Of a stretch of DNA of 64,000 bases, positions 18,517 through 30,879 are shown piece after piece. The DNA comes from Pseudomonas sp. 8AS (GTDB taxonomy: Bacteria; Pseudomonadota; Gammaproteobacteria; Pseudomonadales; Pseudomonadaceae): positions 3,347,731-3,411,730 of the forward strand of contig NZ_LR733406.1 of assembly GCF_902506505.1 (NCBI RefSeq), given 5' to 3'. Under the pieces are notes generated by a model, which did not search any database, was not told the origin of the DNA, and worked only from the letters and a program-made list of their open reading frames with translations. The position numbers and the translations under genes are program-made. How positions within the stretch are numbered: position 1 is the stretch's first letter; each line of letters begins with the position of its first letter.

Positions 18517-19621
18517 GCGCGAGCACCTGACCCAGCACGTCGAGGAAGCGGGCGTTTTCCGCCTGGGTGCCGATGGACACGCGCAGGAAAGTCGGCATGC
18601 CGTAACCGGCCACCGGGCGCACGATCACCCCGGCCTGCAGCAGCGCCTGGTTGATCGGCGCGGCATCGCGAGCGAAATCCACGGCGATGAAGTTGCCCTT
18701 GCTGGGAATCCACTGCAGCCCCAGCGCGGCCAGGCCGGCTTCCAGCTGAGCCATGCCGGCGTCGTTGACTCGACGGCTCTCGGCCAGATAGTCGGCATCG
18801 TCCAGCGCGGCGCAGGCGGCGCCCAGGGCCAGGCTGTTGACGTTGAACGGCTGGCGTACGCGGTTGAGCACATCGGCCACCTGCGGCGAAGACAGCGCAT
18901 AGCCGACGCGCAGCGACGCCAGGCCATAGGCCTTGGAGAAGGTACGCGAGACGATCAGATTGGGGTAGCGCGCCAGGTAGTCGAGACCGTCCGGCAGCTC
19001 GTCACCCTCGGCGTATTCGATATAGGCCTCGTCCAGCACCACCAGCACATCCTGCGGCACACGGGCGAGGAAGGACTCCAGCGCAGCCGGGCCAAACCAG
19101 GTGCCGGTCGGGTTGTTCGGGTTGGCGACGAACACCACACGGGTGTTGGCGTCTATGGCCGCCAGCATGGCCTCCAGGTCGTGGCCATGGTCCCTGGCCG
19201 GCACCGCCTTGCCCTGGGCGCCGACCGCCTGGGTGGCAATCGGGTACACGGCGAAGGCGTACTGGCTGAATACCGCATTCAACCCCGGCGCCAGCCAGGC
19301 GCGAGCGACCAGGTCGAGGATGTCGTTGGAGCCATTGCCCAGGGTCACCTGCGCCACGCTCACGCCGCAACGCGCGGCCAGCCTGGCCTTCAGCTCGAAG
19401 CCGTTGCCGTCCGGGTAGCGGGTCAGCTCGGGCAGTGCCGCACGAATGGCTGCCAACGCCTTCGGCGACGGGCCCAGCGGGTTCTCGTTGCTGGCCAGCT
19501 TGACGATGCCGGCCGGGTCGAGATTCAGCTCGCGAGCCAGTTCATCGACCGGCTTGCCCGGCACGTAGGGCGAGAGTTTCTGCACGCCCGGCACGGCACG
19601 GGCGAGGAAATCGCAACTCAT
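18509..19621 (-). CDS. hisC: Histidinol-phosphate aminotransferase (HisC2 type)
   Basis: 370 aa class I/II PLP aminotransferase. Pseudomonads carry two HisC paralogues; the copy in this supraoperon is generally thought to serve aromatic amino acid synthesis as well as, or instead of, histidine. Visible motifs: KLASNENPLGPSP near residue 41, VANPNNPTGTWF near 163, VLDEAYIEYA near 200 and the PLP-lysine block SRTFSKAYGLASLRVGY near 230. It lies 9 bp after pheA and its stop overlaps or abuts tyrA-aroA. Confidence 0.95.
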   Translation of the reverse strand: MSCDFLARAVPGVQKLSPYVPGKPVDELARELNLDPAGIVKLASNENPLGPSPKALAAIRAALPELTRYPDGNGFELKARLAARCGVSVAQVTLGNGSNDILDLVARAWLAPGLNAVFSQYAFAVYPIATQAVGAQGKAVPARDHGHDLEAMLAAIDANTRVVFVANPNNPTGTWFGPAALESFLARVPQDVLVVLDEAYIEYAEGDELPDGLDYLARYPNLIVSRTFSKAYGLASLRVGYALSSPQVADVLNRVRQPFNVNSLALGAACAALDDADYLAESRRVNDAGMAQLEAGLAALGLQWIPSKGNFIAVDFARDAAPINQALLQAGVIVRPVAGYGMPTFLRVSIGTQAENARFLDVLGQVLARG

Positions 19622-19630
19622 GGGGGCTCC

Positions 19631-20728
19631 TTAGAGGACCGCTTTCGGGTAGGAACCCAGCACCTTGAGGGCTACGGCTTCCTGATTGATCTTTTCCAGC
19701 ACGTCCTTGATCAGCGGGTCCTGGTGATGGCCGACGAAATCGATGAAGAACACGTAGGTCCACTTGCCGCTGCGCGACGGGCGGGTCTCGATGCGGGTCA
19801 GGTCGATGCCATTGGTGTGGAACGGCACCAGCAGCTCGTGCAGCGCACCCGGCTTGTTGCTCATCGACACGATGATCGAGGTCTTGTCGTCGCCGGTCGG
19901 CGGCACTTCCTGATTACCGATGATGAGGAAGCGCGTGGAGTTGTCCGGACGATCCTCGATCTTCTCGAACAGCTTGCTCAGGCCATAGAGGCTCGCCGCC
20001 ATGTCGCCGGCGATGGCCGCCGAGTTCCACTCGCTCTTCACCCGCTTGGCCGCCTCGGCGTTGCTGGAAACCGCCACGCGCTCGACATTCGGGTAGTGCG
20101 CATCCAGCCACTTGCGGCACTGGGCCAGGGACTGGGCATGGGAATAGATGCGGGTGATCTTGTCGGTCTTGGTGGTGTCACCGACCAGCAGGTGATGGTG
20201 GATGCGCAGCTCCACCTCGCCGCAGATCACCATGTCGTGCTCGAGGAAGCTGTCGAGGGTATGGTTGACCGCACCCTCGGTGGAGTTCTCCACCGGCACC
20301 ACGCCGAAATTGACCGCACCGGCGGCCACTTCGCGAAATACCTCGTCGATCGCCGCCATCGGCTGGCTGATCACCGCATGGCCGAAGTGCTTGAGCGTCG
20401 CAGCCTGGGAGAAGGTGCCTTCCGGACCGAGGTAGGCAATTTTCAGCGGCTGCTCGAGGGCCAGGCAGGAAGACATGATCTCGCGGAACAGCCGCGCCAC
20501 TTCCTCGTTGTCCAGCGGGCCCTTGTTCAGTTCCATGATGTGCTTGAGCACCCAGGCCTCACGCTCGGGGCGATAGAACACCGGTTTCTCGCCTTCCGCC
20601 AGGGTGGCCATCTTCACCCGCGCCACTTCCTGGGCGCAGCGCGCGCGATCGCTGATCAGCTCGAGGATCTTCTCGTCCAGGCTGTCGATGCGAACGCGCA
20701 GCGCCTTGAGCTGATCGACGTCACTCAT
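19631..20728 (-). CDS. pheA: Bifunctional chorismate mutase / prephenate dehydratase (P-protein)
   Basis: 365 aa in three parts: AroQ chorismate mutase helices (residues about 1-90, start MSDVDQLKALRVRIDSLDEK), prephenate dehydratase (about 93-270, AYLGPEGTFSQAA and PVENSTEGAVNHT), and an ACT regulatory domain (about 280-365) with SNKPGALHELL and TRIETRPS that binds phenylalanine for feedback inhibition. The ATG at 20728 shares one base with the serC stop (TGATG), so translation is coupled. Confidence 0.97.
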   Translation of the reverse strand: MSDVDQLKALRVRIDSLDEKILELISDRARCAQEVARVKMATLAEGEKPVFYRPEREAWVLKHIMELNKGPLDNEEVARLFREIMSSCLALEQPLKIAYLGPEGTFSQAATLKHFGHAVISQPMAAIDEVFREVAAGAVNFGVVPVENSTEGAVNHTLDSFLEHDMVICGEVELRIHHHLLVGDTTKTDKITRIYSHAQSLAQCRKWLDAHYPNVERVAVSSNAEAAKRVKSEWNSAAIAGDMAASLYGLSKLFEKIEDRPDNSTRFLIIGNQEVPPTGDDKTSIIVSMSNKPGALHELLVPFHTNGIDLTRIETRPSRSGKWTYVFFIDFVGHHQDPLIKDVLEKINQEAVALKVLGSYPKAVL

Positions 20729-21813
20729 CAGCCGCGCTCCTTCTCGAACTCCGCCATGTAGGCCACCAGGGCCTCCACCGCATCCAGGCCGGTGGCGTTA
20801 TAGAGGGAGGCACGCATGCCGCCCACCGAACGATGGCCCTTGAGGTTGAGCAGGTCGCGCGCCTCGGCGCCGGCCAGGAAGGCCTTGTCCAGCTTCTCGT
20901 CGGCCAGGCGGAACGGCACGTTCATCCAGGAGCGGGCGTTCCTGGCAATCGGGTTGCTGTAGAAGTCGCTGGCGTCGATGGCCTTGTACAGCAGGTCCTT
21001 CTTCGCCTTGTTGCGCTGCTCCATGGCGGCCACGCCGCCCTGCTCCTTGAGCCACTCGAAGACCAGGCCGGAGAGATACCAGGAATAGGTCGCCGGGGTG
21101 TTGTACATCGAGCCGTTATCGGCCGCGACCTTGTAGTTGAGCATGGTCGGGCAGATGCTGCGGGCGCGACCCAGCAGATCCTCGCGGACGATGGTCACCA
21201 CCAGGCCGCTGGGGCCGATGTTCTTCTGCGCGCCGGCATAGATCAGGCCGAACTTGGAGACGTCGATCTCGCGGGAGAGGATGTCCGAGGACATGTCCAC
21301 CACCAGCGGGGTGTCGCCCACTTCCGGGACCCAGTCGAACTGCAGGCCACCGATGGTCTCGTTGCTGGCGTAGTGCAGGTAGGCGGCGTCTTTCGACAGC
21401 TGCCACTCGTTCTGCCCGGGAATGGCAAAGTAGTCGTAGGCCTTGGCGCTGGCAGCGACATTGACGTTACCGTAGCGGCTGGCTTCCTCGATGCTCTTCT
21501 TCGACCAGATGCCGGTGTCGATGTAGTCGGCGACGCCATCTTCCGGCAGCAGGTTGAGGGCGATCTCGGCGAACTGCTGGCTGGCACCGCCCTGCAGGAA
21601 CAGCACCTTGTAGTCCGACGGGATGATCAGCAGGTCGCGCAGGTCCTGCTCGGCCTTCTCGGCGATGGCCACGTATTCGTCGCTGCGGTGGCTCATTTCC
21701 ATCACGGAAAGGCCCTTGCCCTGCCAGTCGAGCATCTCGGCCTGGGCACGTTCGAGTACCGCGGTGGGAAGCGCCGCCGGACCGGCGCAGAAGTTATGGG
21801 CTCGCTTGCTCAC
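20728..21813 (-). CDS. serC: Phosphoserine aminotransferase
   Basis: 361 aa, the family length. It converts 3-phosphohydroxypyruvate to phosphoserine, and 3-hydroxy-4-phosphohydroxybutyrate in PLP synthesis. The PLP lysine lies in YAGAQKNIGPSG near residue 198; FLQGGASQQFAEI near 75 and SVGGMRASLYNA at the end are conserved. The start is GTG at 21813 (reads VSKRAHNFCAGPAALP), chosen because the N-terminus matches the family exactly and there is no in-frame ATG nearby except far upstream inside gyrA. It begins 7 bp after the gyrA stop. Confidence 0.97.
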   Translation of the reverse strand: MSKRAHNFCAGPAALPTAVLERAQAEMLDWQGKGLSVMEMSHRSDEYVAIAEKAEQDLRDLLIIPSDYKVLFLQGGASQQFAEIALNLLPEDGVADYIDTGIWSKKSIEEASRYGNVNVAASAKAYDYFAIPGQNEWQLSKDAAYLHYASNETIGGLQFDWVPEVGDTPLVVDMSSDILSREIDVSKFGLIYAGAQKNIGPSGLVVTIVREDLLGRARSICPTMLNYKVAADNGSMYNTPATYSWYLSGLVFEWLKEQGGVAAMEQRNKAKKDLLYKAIDASDFYSNPIARNARSWMNVPFRLADEKLDKAFLAGAEARDLLNLKGHRSVGGMRASLYNATGLDAVEALVAYMAEFEKERG

Positions 21814-21820
21814 GTCAATC

Positions 21821-24622
<2,802 letters not shown>

Positions 24623-24856
24623 GAGAAGCCTGGTTCCTTTTTCTGGTGAAACCCCGTCGCACCCTTCCCGGGCGTGACCGGAGTCCGCCGTTGTCGCTCT
24701 TGCCCAGCAGCGACTCACGACAAATCAACGAGTTAAGCCAACAATTCGCGCTAATGAACGACCTTGCGCAGGGCGTCCGGAAAACTGCCGGAGGTTACCA
24801 CAATCGCCGCGGCAGACCTACCCCACCGGGCAGGCCGGCCAACGCCCCGGCACGAC

Positions 24857-25936
24857 TCAGTGCAGGCGCTTGCGACACATCAATTGCGCCATTTTCGCCG
24901 CATCCGGGCGCTCGACTATGCCTTTCTCGGTGACGATCACATCGATCAGGTCAGCCGGAGTGACATCGAACACCGGATTGTAGGCCTCCACATCGGCGGC
25001 AATCCGCTGCCCGCCGACATCCAGCAGTTCACGCCCGTCGCGCTCCTCGATGGGAATGTCGTCGCCGTCTTCCAGCCCCATGTCGATGGTCGAACTGGGC
25101 GCCACCACCATGAAGCGCACGCCGTGGTGCATGGCGCAGACGGCCAGCTGGTAGGTGCCGATCTTGTTGGCCACATCGCCATTGGCAGTGATGCGGTCGG
25201 CGCCGACTATGACCCAGGTGATGCCGCGATCCTTCATCAGGTGCGCCGCCGCCGAATCCACGTTCAGAGTGACCGGCACACCCTCGCCCGCCAGCTCCCA
25301 GGCGGTCAGGCGCGAACCCTGCAGCCAGGGCCGGGTCTCGTCGGCATACACCCGCTCGATCAGGCCATCCAGGTACGCCGCACGGATCACCCCCAGCGCC
25401 GTGCCGAAGCCGCCGGTGGCCAGGGCCCCGGTATTGCAATGGGTGAGGATGTTCTGCGGGCTGCCCTGGTGCTTGCGGATGTACTCCATGCCGTACTGGG
25501 CCATGGTCAGGTTGGCTTCGCGGTCGCTGTCATGGATACCGACGGCCTCGGCCTCCAGCGCCGCCAGGGGCGCCTCGCCCGGCTTCAGCCGCTGCAGGCG
25601 CTCGCGCATGCGCTCCAGGGCCCAGAACAGGTTGACCGCGGTCGGCCGCGACTCGGCCAGCACGGTGAAGTCGTCTTCCAGCGCCACCTGCCAGTAGGCA
25701 TCGCCCTCGGCCAGGCGTTCGCGGGCGCCCAGCACCAGGCCGTAGGCCGCCGCGATGCCGATGGCCGGCGCACCGCGCACTACCATCTGGCGAATGGCCT
25801 CGGCCACCCCGGCAGCCGTGTCGTAAGCCAGCCAGACCTCCTCGCGCGGCAGCAGGCGCTGATCGAGCAAATGCAGCCTGCCATCTCGCCATTCAATGGC
25901 CTTTACCTTCTCCGCCGCCAGCAATTGCTCGCGCAT
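24857..25936 (-). CDS. mtnA: S-methyl-5-thioribose-1-phosphate isomerase
   Basis: 359 aa. It isomerises methylthioribose-1-phosphate to methylthioribulose-1-phosphate in methionine salvage. Active-site Cys lies in [15 protein letters not shown] near residue 165 and the Asp in [19 protein letters not shown] near 245; [16 protein letters not shown] is also present. The ATG at 25936 ([19 protein letters not shown]) was preferred to the GTG four codons upstream because GGGTGGG sits just before it and it matches known enzymes. It is divergent from mtaD, the enzyme feeding the same pathway. Confidence 0.95.
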   Translation of the reverse strand: MREQLLAAEKVKAIEWRDGRLHLLDQRLLPREEVWLAYDTAAGVAEAIRQMVVRGAPAIGIAAAYGLVLGARERLAEGDAYWQVALEDDFTVLAESRPTAVNLFWALERMRERLQRLKPGEAPLAALEAEAVGIHDSDREANLTMAQYGMEYIRKHQGSPQNILTHCNTGALATGGFGTALGVIRAAYLDGLIERVYADETRPWLQGSRLTAWELAGEGVPVTLNVDSAAAHLMKDRGITWVIVGADRITANGDVANKIGTYQLAVCAMHHGVRFMVVAPSSTIDMGLEDGDDIPIEERDGRELLDVGGQRIAADVEAYNPVFDVTPADLIDVIVTEKGIVERPDAAKMAQLMCRKRLH

Positions 25937-26042
25937 GGCCCACCCCACTTGCCGAAACGAAAAGCCGCGGATTATAGCGAGCGGCCGCCACTATGGCTCA
26001 GTTATACTGCTGCCACTTTTTATTTACCTCGGATATCTCGCC

Positions 26043-27377
26043 ATGCCCGACCAGCGCGCACCGCTCGACCTGCTGCTCCTGCCCACCTGGCTGGTGCCGG
26101 TCGAGCCTGCCGGGGTGGTGCTGCGCGAACACGGGCTGGGCATTCGCGACGGCCGCATCGCCCTGATCGCACCGCGCGCCGAGGCGCTCAAGCACCCGGC
26201 CAAGGAAGTGCGCGAGCTGCCGGACCAACTGCTCAGCCCCGGCCTGATCAACGCCCACGGCCATGCGGCGATGACCCTGTTCCGCGGCCTGGCCGACGAC
26301 CTGCCGCTGATGAGCTGGCTGCAGGACCATATCTGGCCGGCAGAGGCCAAATGGGTCGACGAGAGCTTCGTGCGCGACGGCACCGAGCTGGCTATCGCCG
26401 AGCAGCTCAAGGGCGGCATCAGCTGCTTCTCCGACATGTATTTCTTCCCGGAAGTGGCCAGCGAACTGGTGCACAAGAGCGGCATCCGCGCGCAGATGAC
26501 CATTCCCGTGCTGGACTTCCCCACGCCCGGCGCTCGCGACGCCGACGAGGCGCTGCGCAAGGGCCTCAAGCTGTTCGACGAACTCAAGCTGCACCCGCGG
26601 ATCAAGATCGCCTTCGGCCCGCACGCGCCCTACTCGGTCAGCGACGACAAGCTGGAAAACGTGCGCATGCTGGCCGAGGAGCTGGACGCCGGTATCCACA
26701 TGCACGTGCACGAGACCGCCTTCGAGGTGCAGCAGAGCCTGGAGCTGCACGGCGTGCGCCCGCTGCAGCGGCTGGCCAATCTGGGCCTGCTCGGCCCGCG
26801 CTTCCAGGCCGTGCACATGACCCAGATCAGCGACGACGACATCGCCCTGCTGGTGGAAAGCAACAGCAGCGTGATCCATTGCCCGGAGTCCAACCTCAAG
26901 CTGGCCTGCGGCTTCTGCCCGGTGGAAAAGCTCTGGCAGGCCGGCGTCAATGTGGCCATCGGCACCGACGGCGCGGCCAGCAACAACAACCTCGATCTGC
27001 TCGGCGAGACCCGCACCGCGGCCCTGCTGGCCAAGGCCGTGGCCGGCAGCGCCACCGCCCTGAACGCCCACAGTGCCCTGCGCATGGCCACCCTCAACGG
27101 CGCCCGCGCCCTCGGCCTGGACGAGCAGACCGGCTCGCTGGAACTGGGCAAGCAGGCCGACCTGGTCGCCTTCGACCTCGCCGGCCTGGCCCAGCAGCCG
27201 GTCTACGACCCGGTCTCCCAGCTGATCTACGCCGGCGGCCGCAGCTGCGTGCGCCACCTGTGGGTCGGCGGCAAACAACTGCTCGACCACGGCCGCCTGA
27301 CGCGCCTGGATGAAGAGCGCATCATCGCCAATGCCCGCGCCTGGGGCGCCCGCATTGCTGACCAGCATTCGATTTGA
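26043..27377 (+). CDS. mtaD: 5-methylthioadenosine / S-adenosylhomocysteine deaminase
   Basis: 444 aa amidohydrolase (TRZ/ATZ, MtaD family). The metal sites are visible: [14 protein letters not shown] near residue 75, HMHVHET near 220, His in VHMTQIS near 258 and [13 protein letters not shown] near 310. In P. aeruginosa the homologue deaminates methylthioadenosine to methylthioinosine, the entry to an unusual salvage route that replaces direct phosphorolysis; this comes from established work, not from sequence. A TATACT box lies at 26003-26008. It is divergent from mtnA and followed by ubiG after 11 bp. Confidence 0.92.
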   Translation: MPDQRAPLDLLLLPTWLVPVEPAGVVLREHGLGIRDGRIALIAPRAEALKHPAKEVRELPDQLLSPGLINAHGHAAMTLFRGLADDLPLMSWLQDHIWPAEAKWVDESFVRDGTELAIAEQLKGGISCFSDMYFFPEVASELVHKSGIRAQMTIPVLDFPTPGARDADEALRKGLKLFDELKLHPRIKIAFGPHAPYSVSDDKLENVRMLAEELDAGIHMHVHETAFEVQQSLELHGVRPLQRLANLGLLGPRFQAVHMTQISDDDIALLVESNSSVIHCPESNLKLACGFCPVEKLWQAGVNVAIGTDGAASNNNLDLLGETRTAALLAKAVAGSATALNAHSALRMATLNGARALGLDEQTGSLELGKQADLVAFDLAGLAQQPVYDPVSQLIYAGGRSCVRHLWVGGKQLLDHGRLTRLDEERIIANARAWGARIADQHSI

Positions 27378-27388
27378 AGGAAAGCCCC

Positions 27389-28087
27389 ATGAGCAACGTC
27401 GACCACGCCGAAATCGCCAAATTCGAAGCCCTCGCCCACCGCTGGTGGGACCGCGAGAGCGAGTTCAAGCCGCTGCACGACATCAACCCGCTGCGGGTCA
27501 ACTGGATCGACGAACGCGTCGGCCTGGCCGGCAAGAAGGTGCTCGACGTCGGCTGCGGCGGCGGCATCCTCAGCGAAGCCATGGCGCAACGCGGCGCCAC
27601 GGTGACCGGCATCGACATGGGCGAGGCGCCGCTGGCCGTGGCCCAGCTGCACCAGCTGGAATCAGGGGTCAACGTCGAGTACCGGCAGATCACCGCCGAA
27701 GCCCTGGCCGAGGAGATGCCCGAGCAGTTCGACGTGGTCACCTGCCTGGAGATGCTCGAACACGTACCGGACCCGTCCTCGGTGATCCGCGCCTGCTTTC
27801 GCATGGTCAAGCCCGGCGGCCAGGTGTTCTTCTCCACCATCAACCGCAATCCCAAGGCCTACCTGTTCGCCATCGTCGGCGCCGAATACCTGATGCGCCT
27901 GCTGCCGCGCGGCACCCACGATTTCAAGAAGTTCATCCGCCCCTCCGAGCTGGGCGCCTGGAGCCGCGCCGCCGGCCTGACCGTCAAGGACATCATCGGC
28001 CTGACCTACAACCCGCTGACCAAGCACTACAAGCTGGCCGCGGACGTAGACGTCAACTACATGATCCAGACCCTGCGCGAGGAGTGA
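27389..28087 (+). CDS. ubiG: Ubiquinone biosynthesis O-methyltransferase UbiG
   Basis: 232 aa SAM-dependent methyltransferase that performs both O-methylations in ubiquinone synthesis. The SAM motif [19 protein letters not shown] begins near residue 51, [13 protein letters not shown] near 116, and the UbiG-specific N-terminus [20 protein letters not shown] is clear. The ATG at 27389 has GAAGGAAAG 6 bp upstream. It lies in a tight plus-strand operon mtaD-ubiG-mupP-yciK. Confidence 0.96.
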   Translation: MSNVDHAEIAKFEALAHRWWDRESEFKPLHDINPLRVNWIDERVGLAGKKVLDVGCGGGILSEAMAQRGATVTGIDMGEAPLAVAQLHQLESGVNVEYRQITAEALAEEMPEQFDVVTCLEMLEHVPDPSSVIRACFRMVKPGGQVFFSTINRNPKAYLFAIVGAEYLMRLLPRGTHDFKKFIRPSELGAWSRAAGLTVKDIIGLTYNPLTKHYKLAADVDVNYMIQTLREE

Positions 28088-28092
28088 GGCGC

Positions 28093-28764
28093 ATGCGTTT
28101 GCGAGCCGTACTCTTCGACATGGACGGAACCCTGCTGGACACCGCCCCGGACTTCATCGCCGTGTGCCAGGCCATGCGCCTGGAGCGCGGCCTGGCGGCA
28201 ATCGACGACCAGCTGATCCGCGACCAGGTGTCCGGCGGCGCGCGCGCCATGGTCGCCACCACCTTCGCCATGGACAGCGCGGCCGACGGCTTCGAGGCCC
28301 TGCGCCTGGAGTTCCTCGAGCGCTACCAGCAGCACTGCGCCGTGTTCAGCCAACCGTTCGCCGGCATGCCCGAATTGCTCGCCGATATCGAGCAGGCCAG
28401 GCTGATCTGGGGCGTGGCGACCAACAAGCCGGCGCGTTTCGCCGAGCCGATCATGCAGCAGCTGGGCCTGGCCGAACGCTCGGCCGTACTGGTCTGCCCG
28501 GACCACGTCAGCCGCAGCAAGCCCGACCCGGAAATGCTCCTGCTGGCCTGCGCCAAGATCGGCGTGCAGCCCGGTGAAGCCCTGTTCGTCGGCGACGACG
28601 AACGCGACATCGAGGCCGGCCGCGCCGCCGGCTGCAAGACCGCAGCGGTCACCTACGGCTACATCCACCCGGACGACAACCCCCGCCACTGGGGCGCCGA
28701 CGTGGTGGTAGACCATCCCCTGGAGCTGCGTGGCGTGCTCGATCGCGCCCTGTGCAGCTGCTGA
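28093..28764 (+). CDS. mupP: N-acetylmuramic acid 6-phosphate phosphatase MupP (HAD family)
   Basis: 223 aa HAD hydrolase. The nucleophile block [15 protein letters not shown] is at residues 7-21, ATNKPARF near 112, [11 protein letters not shown] near 139 and [16 protein letters not shown] near 160. Formerly annotated as phosphoglycolate phosphatase; the gene between ubiG and yciK in pseudomonads is MupP, which dephosphorylates MurNAc-6-P in cell-wall recycling and affects AmpC induction and fosfomycin tolerance. That identity rests on synteny as well as family. It starts 5 bp after ubiG. Confidence 0.9.
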   Translation: MRLRAVLFDMDGTLLDTAPDFIAVCQAMRLERGLAAIDDQLIRDQVSGGARAMVATTFAMDSAADGFEALRLEFLERYQQHCAVFSQPFAGMPELLADIEQARLIWGVATNKPARFAEPIMQQLGLAERSAVLVCPDHVSRSKPDPEMLLLACAKIGVQPGEALFVGDDERDIEAGRAAGCKTAAVTYGYIHPDDNPRHWGADVVVDHPLELRGVLDRALCSC

Positions 28765-28810
28765 GCACCCGAATCACGGCCCTGCGCCACACTTTTAGAG
28801 AGACATCCGC

Positions 28811-29551
28811 ATGTTTGACTACCAAGCCCGCCCCGACCTGCTGCAAGGCCGGGTGATCCTGGTGACCGGCGCCGGCCGCGGCATCGGCGCCGCCGCCGCC
28901 AAGGCCTTCGCCGCCCATGGCGCCACCGTGCTGCTGCTGGGCAAGACCGAGGCCAACCTGAGCCAGGTCTACGACGAGATCGAGGCCGCCGGCCATCCGC
29001 AACCGGCGGTGATCCCGTTCAACCTGGAAACCGCCCTGCCGCACCAGTACGACGAACTGGCCGCCATGCTAGAAACCGAGTTCGGCAAGATCGACGGCCT
29101 GCTGCACAACGCCGCCATCGTCGGCCCACGCACGCCGCTGGAGCAGCTGTCCGGTGACAACTTCATGCGCGTCATGCAGATCAACGTGAATGCCATGTTC
29201 ATGCTCACCAGCACCCTGCTGCCGCTGCTCAAGCTGTCGGATGATGCCTCGGTGGTATTCACCTCCAGCAGCGTCGGGCGCAAGGGCCGCGCCTACTGGG
29301 GCGCCTATGCGGTGTCCAAGTTTGCCACCGAGGGCCTGATGCAGGTGCTGGCCGACGAAATCGACGGCATCAGCAGCGTGCGCGCCAACAGCGTCAACCC
29401 CGGTGCCACCCGCACCAGCATGCGCGCCCTGGCCTACCCGGGCGAAAACCCGGCGAACAACCCGGAACCGGAAGCGATCATGCCGGTCTACCTGTACCTG
29501 ATGGGCCCGGACAGCCAGGGCGTCAACGGCCAGGCCTTCGACGCCCAGTAA
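28811..29551 (+). CDS. yciK: YciK-like SDR oxidoreductase
   Basis: 246 aa classical short-chain dehydrogenase. The NAD(P) motif VTGAGRGIGAAAAKAF starts near residue 18, NAA block LHNAAIVGP near 98, and the catalytic Ser-Tyr-Lys is in TSSSVGRKGRAYWGAYAVSK near 153-172. The substrate is unknown for the family. It is the last gene of the mtaD-ubiG-mupP operon and is followed by a strong hairpin. Confidence 0.92.
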   Translation: MFDYQARPDLLQGRVILVTGAGRGIGAAAAKAFAAHGATVLLLGKTEANLSQVYDEIEAAGHPQPAVIPFNLETALPHQYDELAAMLETEFGKIDGLLHNAAIVGPRTPLEQLSGDNFMRVMQINVNAMFMLTSTLLPLLKLSDDASVVFTSSSVGRKGRAYWGAYAVSKFATEGLMQVLADEIDGISSVRANSVNPGATRTSMRALAYPGENPANNPEPEAIMPVYLYLMGPDSQGVNGQAFDAQ

Positions 29552-29562
29552 GCACTCGCAAC

Positions 29563-29584
29563 GGCCGCCGGTTTTCCGGCGGCC
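29563..29584 (+). terminator. Hairpin after yciK, probable terminator
   Basis: A perfect 9-bp stem GGCCGCCGG/CCGGCGGCC closes a TTTT loop 11 bp after the yciK stop. No T-tract follows, so termination efficiency is uncertain. Confidence 0.5.
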
Positions 29585-29757
29585 GCATTCCGTGAACGGC
29601 ATCACATTGCCACCATCACCGCCAAACTACCGGCAAACCCTTGCCGCAAGGCCTCGCAAAAACAACCTAAACCAATGAAATAAAAGACTTTTATTACGTT
29701 GGCATGGAATTCGCTCTACTTCCTGCATCAAGCGCCCAGCGCCAGAGGTTGAGCTCC

Positions 29758-30684
29758 ATGGTTCCGCACAATCAGTCCAACACCATCGATTTCGATGCCG
29801 CCAAGCTGCAGCGCCTGGGCTATGCCAGCCGCAACCAGCAACCGCTGAAACCGGTCAGCCTGGCCCAGCTGCGCCAGCAACTGGGCCTGCAACTGCAGAC
29901 CTCGCTGGAAGTCGAGCGCATCCTCGAGCTGTTCTTCCGCGAAGTGCAGCGCCTGGTGCCCCTGCATGCACTGAGCTACCAACTGAGCGCCTGCGACCTG
30001 CGCATCGAACTGGGCGAGCGCGCCAGCCACTCGGCCGGCTACCGCCTGAGCCACGAGGGCGAATACCTCGGCGAGCTGGTGTTCCGCCGCAACCAGCGCT
30101 TCAGCGAAGACGAACTGGGCCAGCTGGAATCGCTGCTGGCCAGCCTGCTGTTCCCGCTGCGCAATGCCCTGCTCTACCGCGCGGCGCTGCAGACCGCCCT
30201 GCGCGACCCGCTGACCGATACCGGCAACCGCATCGCCATGAACCAGGCCCTGCAGCGCGAGATCGACCTGGCTCGCCGCAGCCTGCAGCCGCTGTCGGTG
30301 CTGATGCTGGACATCGACCATTTCAAACGGATCAACGACAGCCACGGCCACATCACCGGAGACGAAGTGCTCAAGGCCGTGGCCGGCGCCCTGAAACACA
30401 GCCTGCGCAACATCGACATGGTGTTCCGCTACGGCGGCGAGGAGTTCATGGTGCTGCTGTCCAACACCAGCCGTGAAGCCGCCGCCATGGTTGGCGAACG
30501 CCTGCGCATGGCGGTGCTGGGCCTGCAATACCTGGTCGAAGGGCACGCCATCGACCTGACCGTGAGCATCGGTTGCGCCACCCTGCTGCCCGGCGAGTCG
30601 GGCGACAGCCTGCAACGCCGCGCCGACAACGCGCTGTATGTATCCAAGCGCGAGGGGCGCAACCGGCTGTCCCTGGCCGGTTAA
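29758..30684 (+). CDS. Cytoplasmic diguanylate cyclase (GGDEF domain)
   Basis: 308 aa. The N-terminal 140 residues are a non-membrane GAF-like sensor of unknown ligand. The C-terminal GGDEF domain begins near 145 (DPLTDTGNRIAMNQAL) and has the active signature RYGGEEFMVLL, with DIDHFKRINDSHGH for GTP and metal binding. An RNID motif five residues before GGEEF is an intact inhibitory I-site. The domain should therefore make c-di-GMP and be product-inhibited. Start: ATG at 29758 (MVPHNQSNTIDFDAAK) is preferred over the ATG at 29704 because AGGTTGAG precedes it. Monocistronic, ended by a strong terminator. Confidence 0.9.
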   Translation: MVPHNQSNTIDFDAAKLQRLGYASRNQQPLKPVSLAQLRQQLGLQLQTSLEVERILELFFREVQRLVPLHALSYQLSACDLRIELGERASHSAGYRLSHEGEYLGELVFRRNQRFSEDELGQLESLLASLLFPLRNALLYRAALQTALRDPLTDTGNRIAMNQALQREIDLARRSLQPLSVLMLDIDHFKRINDSHGHITGDEVLKAVAGALKHSLRNIDMVFRYGGEEFMVLLSNTSREAAAMVGERLRMAVLGLQYLVEGHAIDLTVSIGCATLLPGESGDSLQRRADNALYVSKREGRNRLSLAG

Positions 30685-30695
30685 TGGTCTCGCAA

Positions 30696-30723
30696 CAAAA
30701 AGGGGCTCCGCGGAGCCCCTTTC
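30696..30723 (+). terminator. Rho-independent terminator of the diguanylate cyclase gene
   Basis: AGGGGCTCCG and CGGAGCCCCT pair directly, flanked by AAAA and TTTCT. It lies 15 bp after the stop. Confidence 0.85.
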
Positions 30724-30737
30724 TATTTGCCAGATGT

Positions 30738-30879
30738 AGAACCAGCTTCGGATTTCGCGAGCTAGGGCGAGACAAGGCAAAAGCCGCCGAGGGAGCGCAG
30801 TTTACACGCCGTAAATAAGCATCCCGAGGCGGCTTTTAACGCAGTATCGCCGACGCGCAGCAGATCCGAAGCTGGTTCT
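30738..30879. repeat. Structured intergenic repeat, copy A (nested inverted repeats)
   Basis: A 142-bp element with perfect 16-bp terminal arms, AGAACCAGCTTCGGAT at 30738-30753 and its complement at 30864-30879. Inside is a second stem, AAAAGCCGCC (30779-30788) with GGCGGCTTTT (30828-30837), and at the centre TTTAC...GTAAA. Short conserved words GAGCTAG, GTAAATAAGCA and AACGCAGTAT lie outside the stems. The same words in the same order occur at 48877-49018, where both stems have different sequence. The right arm ends on the first base of the rluB stop codon region. Confidence 0.8.

Noticed and set aside
18398..20761. 787-codon plus-strand frame opposite hisC and pheA
   Set aside because: Shadow of real minus-strand genes; composition is His/Arg/Gln-rich without domains.
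30738..30879. Transposable MITE with target-site duplication
   Set aside because: No duplication flanks the arms and no matching transposase is present; the arms differ between copies, which argues against transposase-recognised ends.
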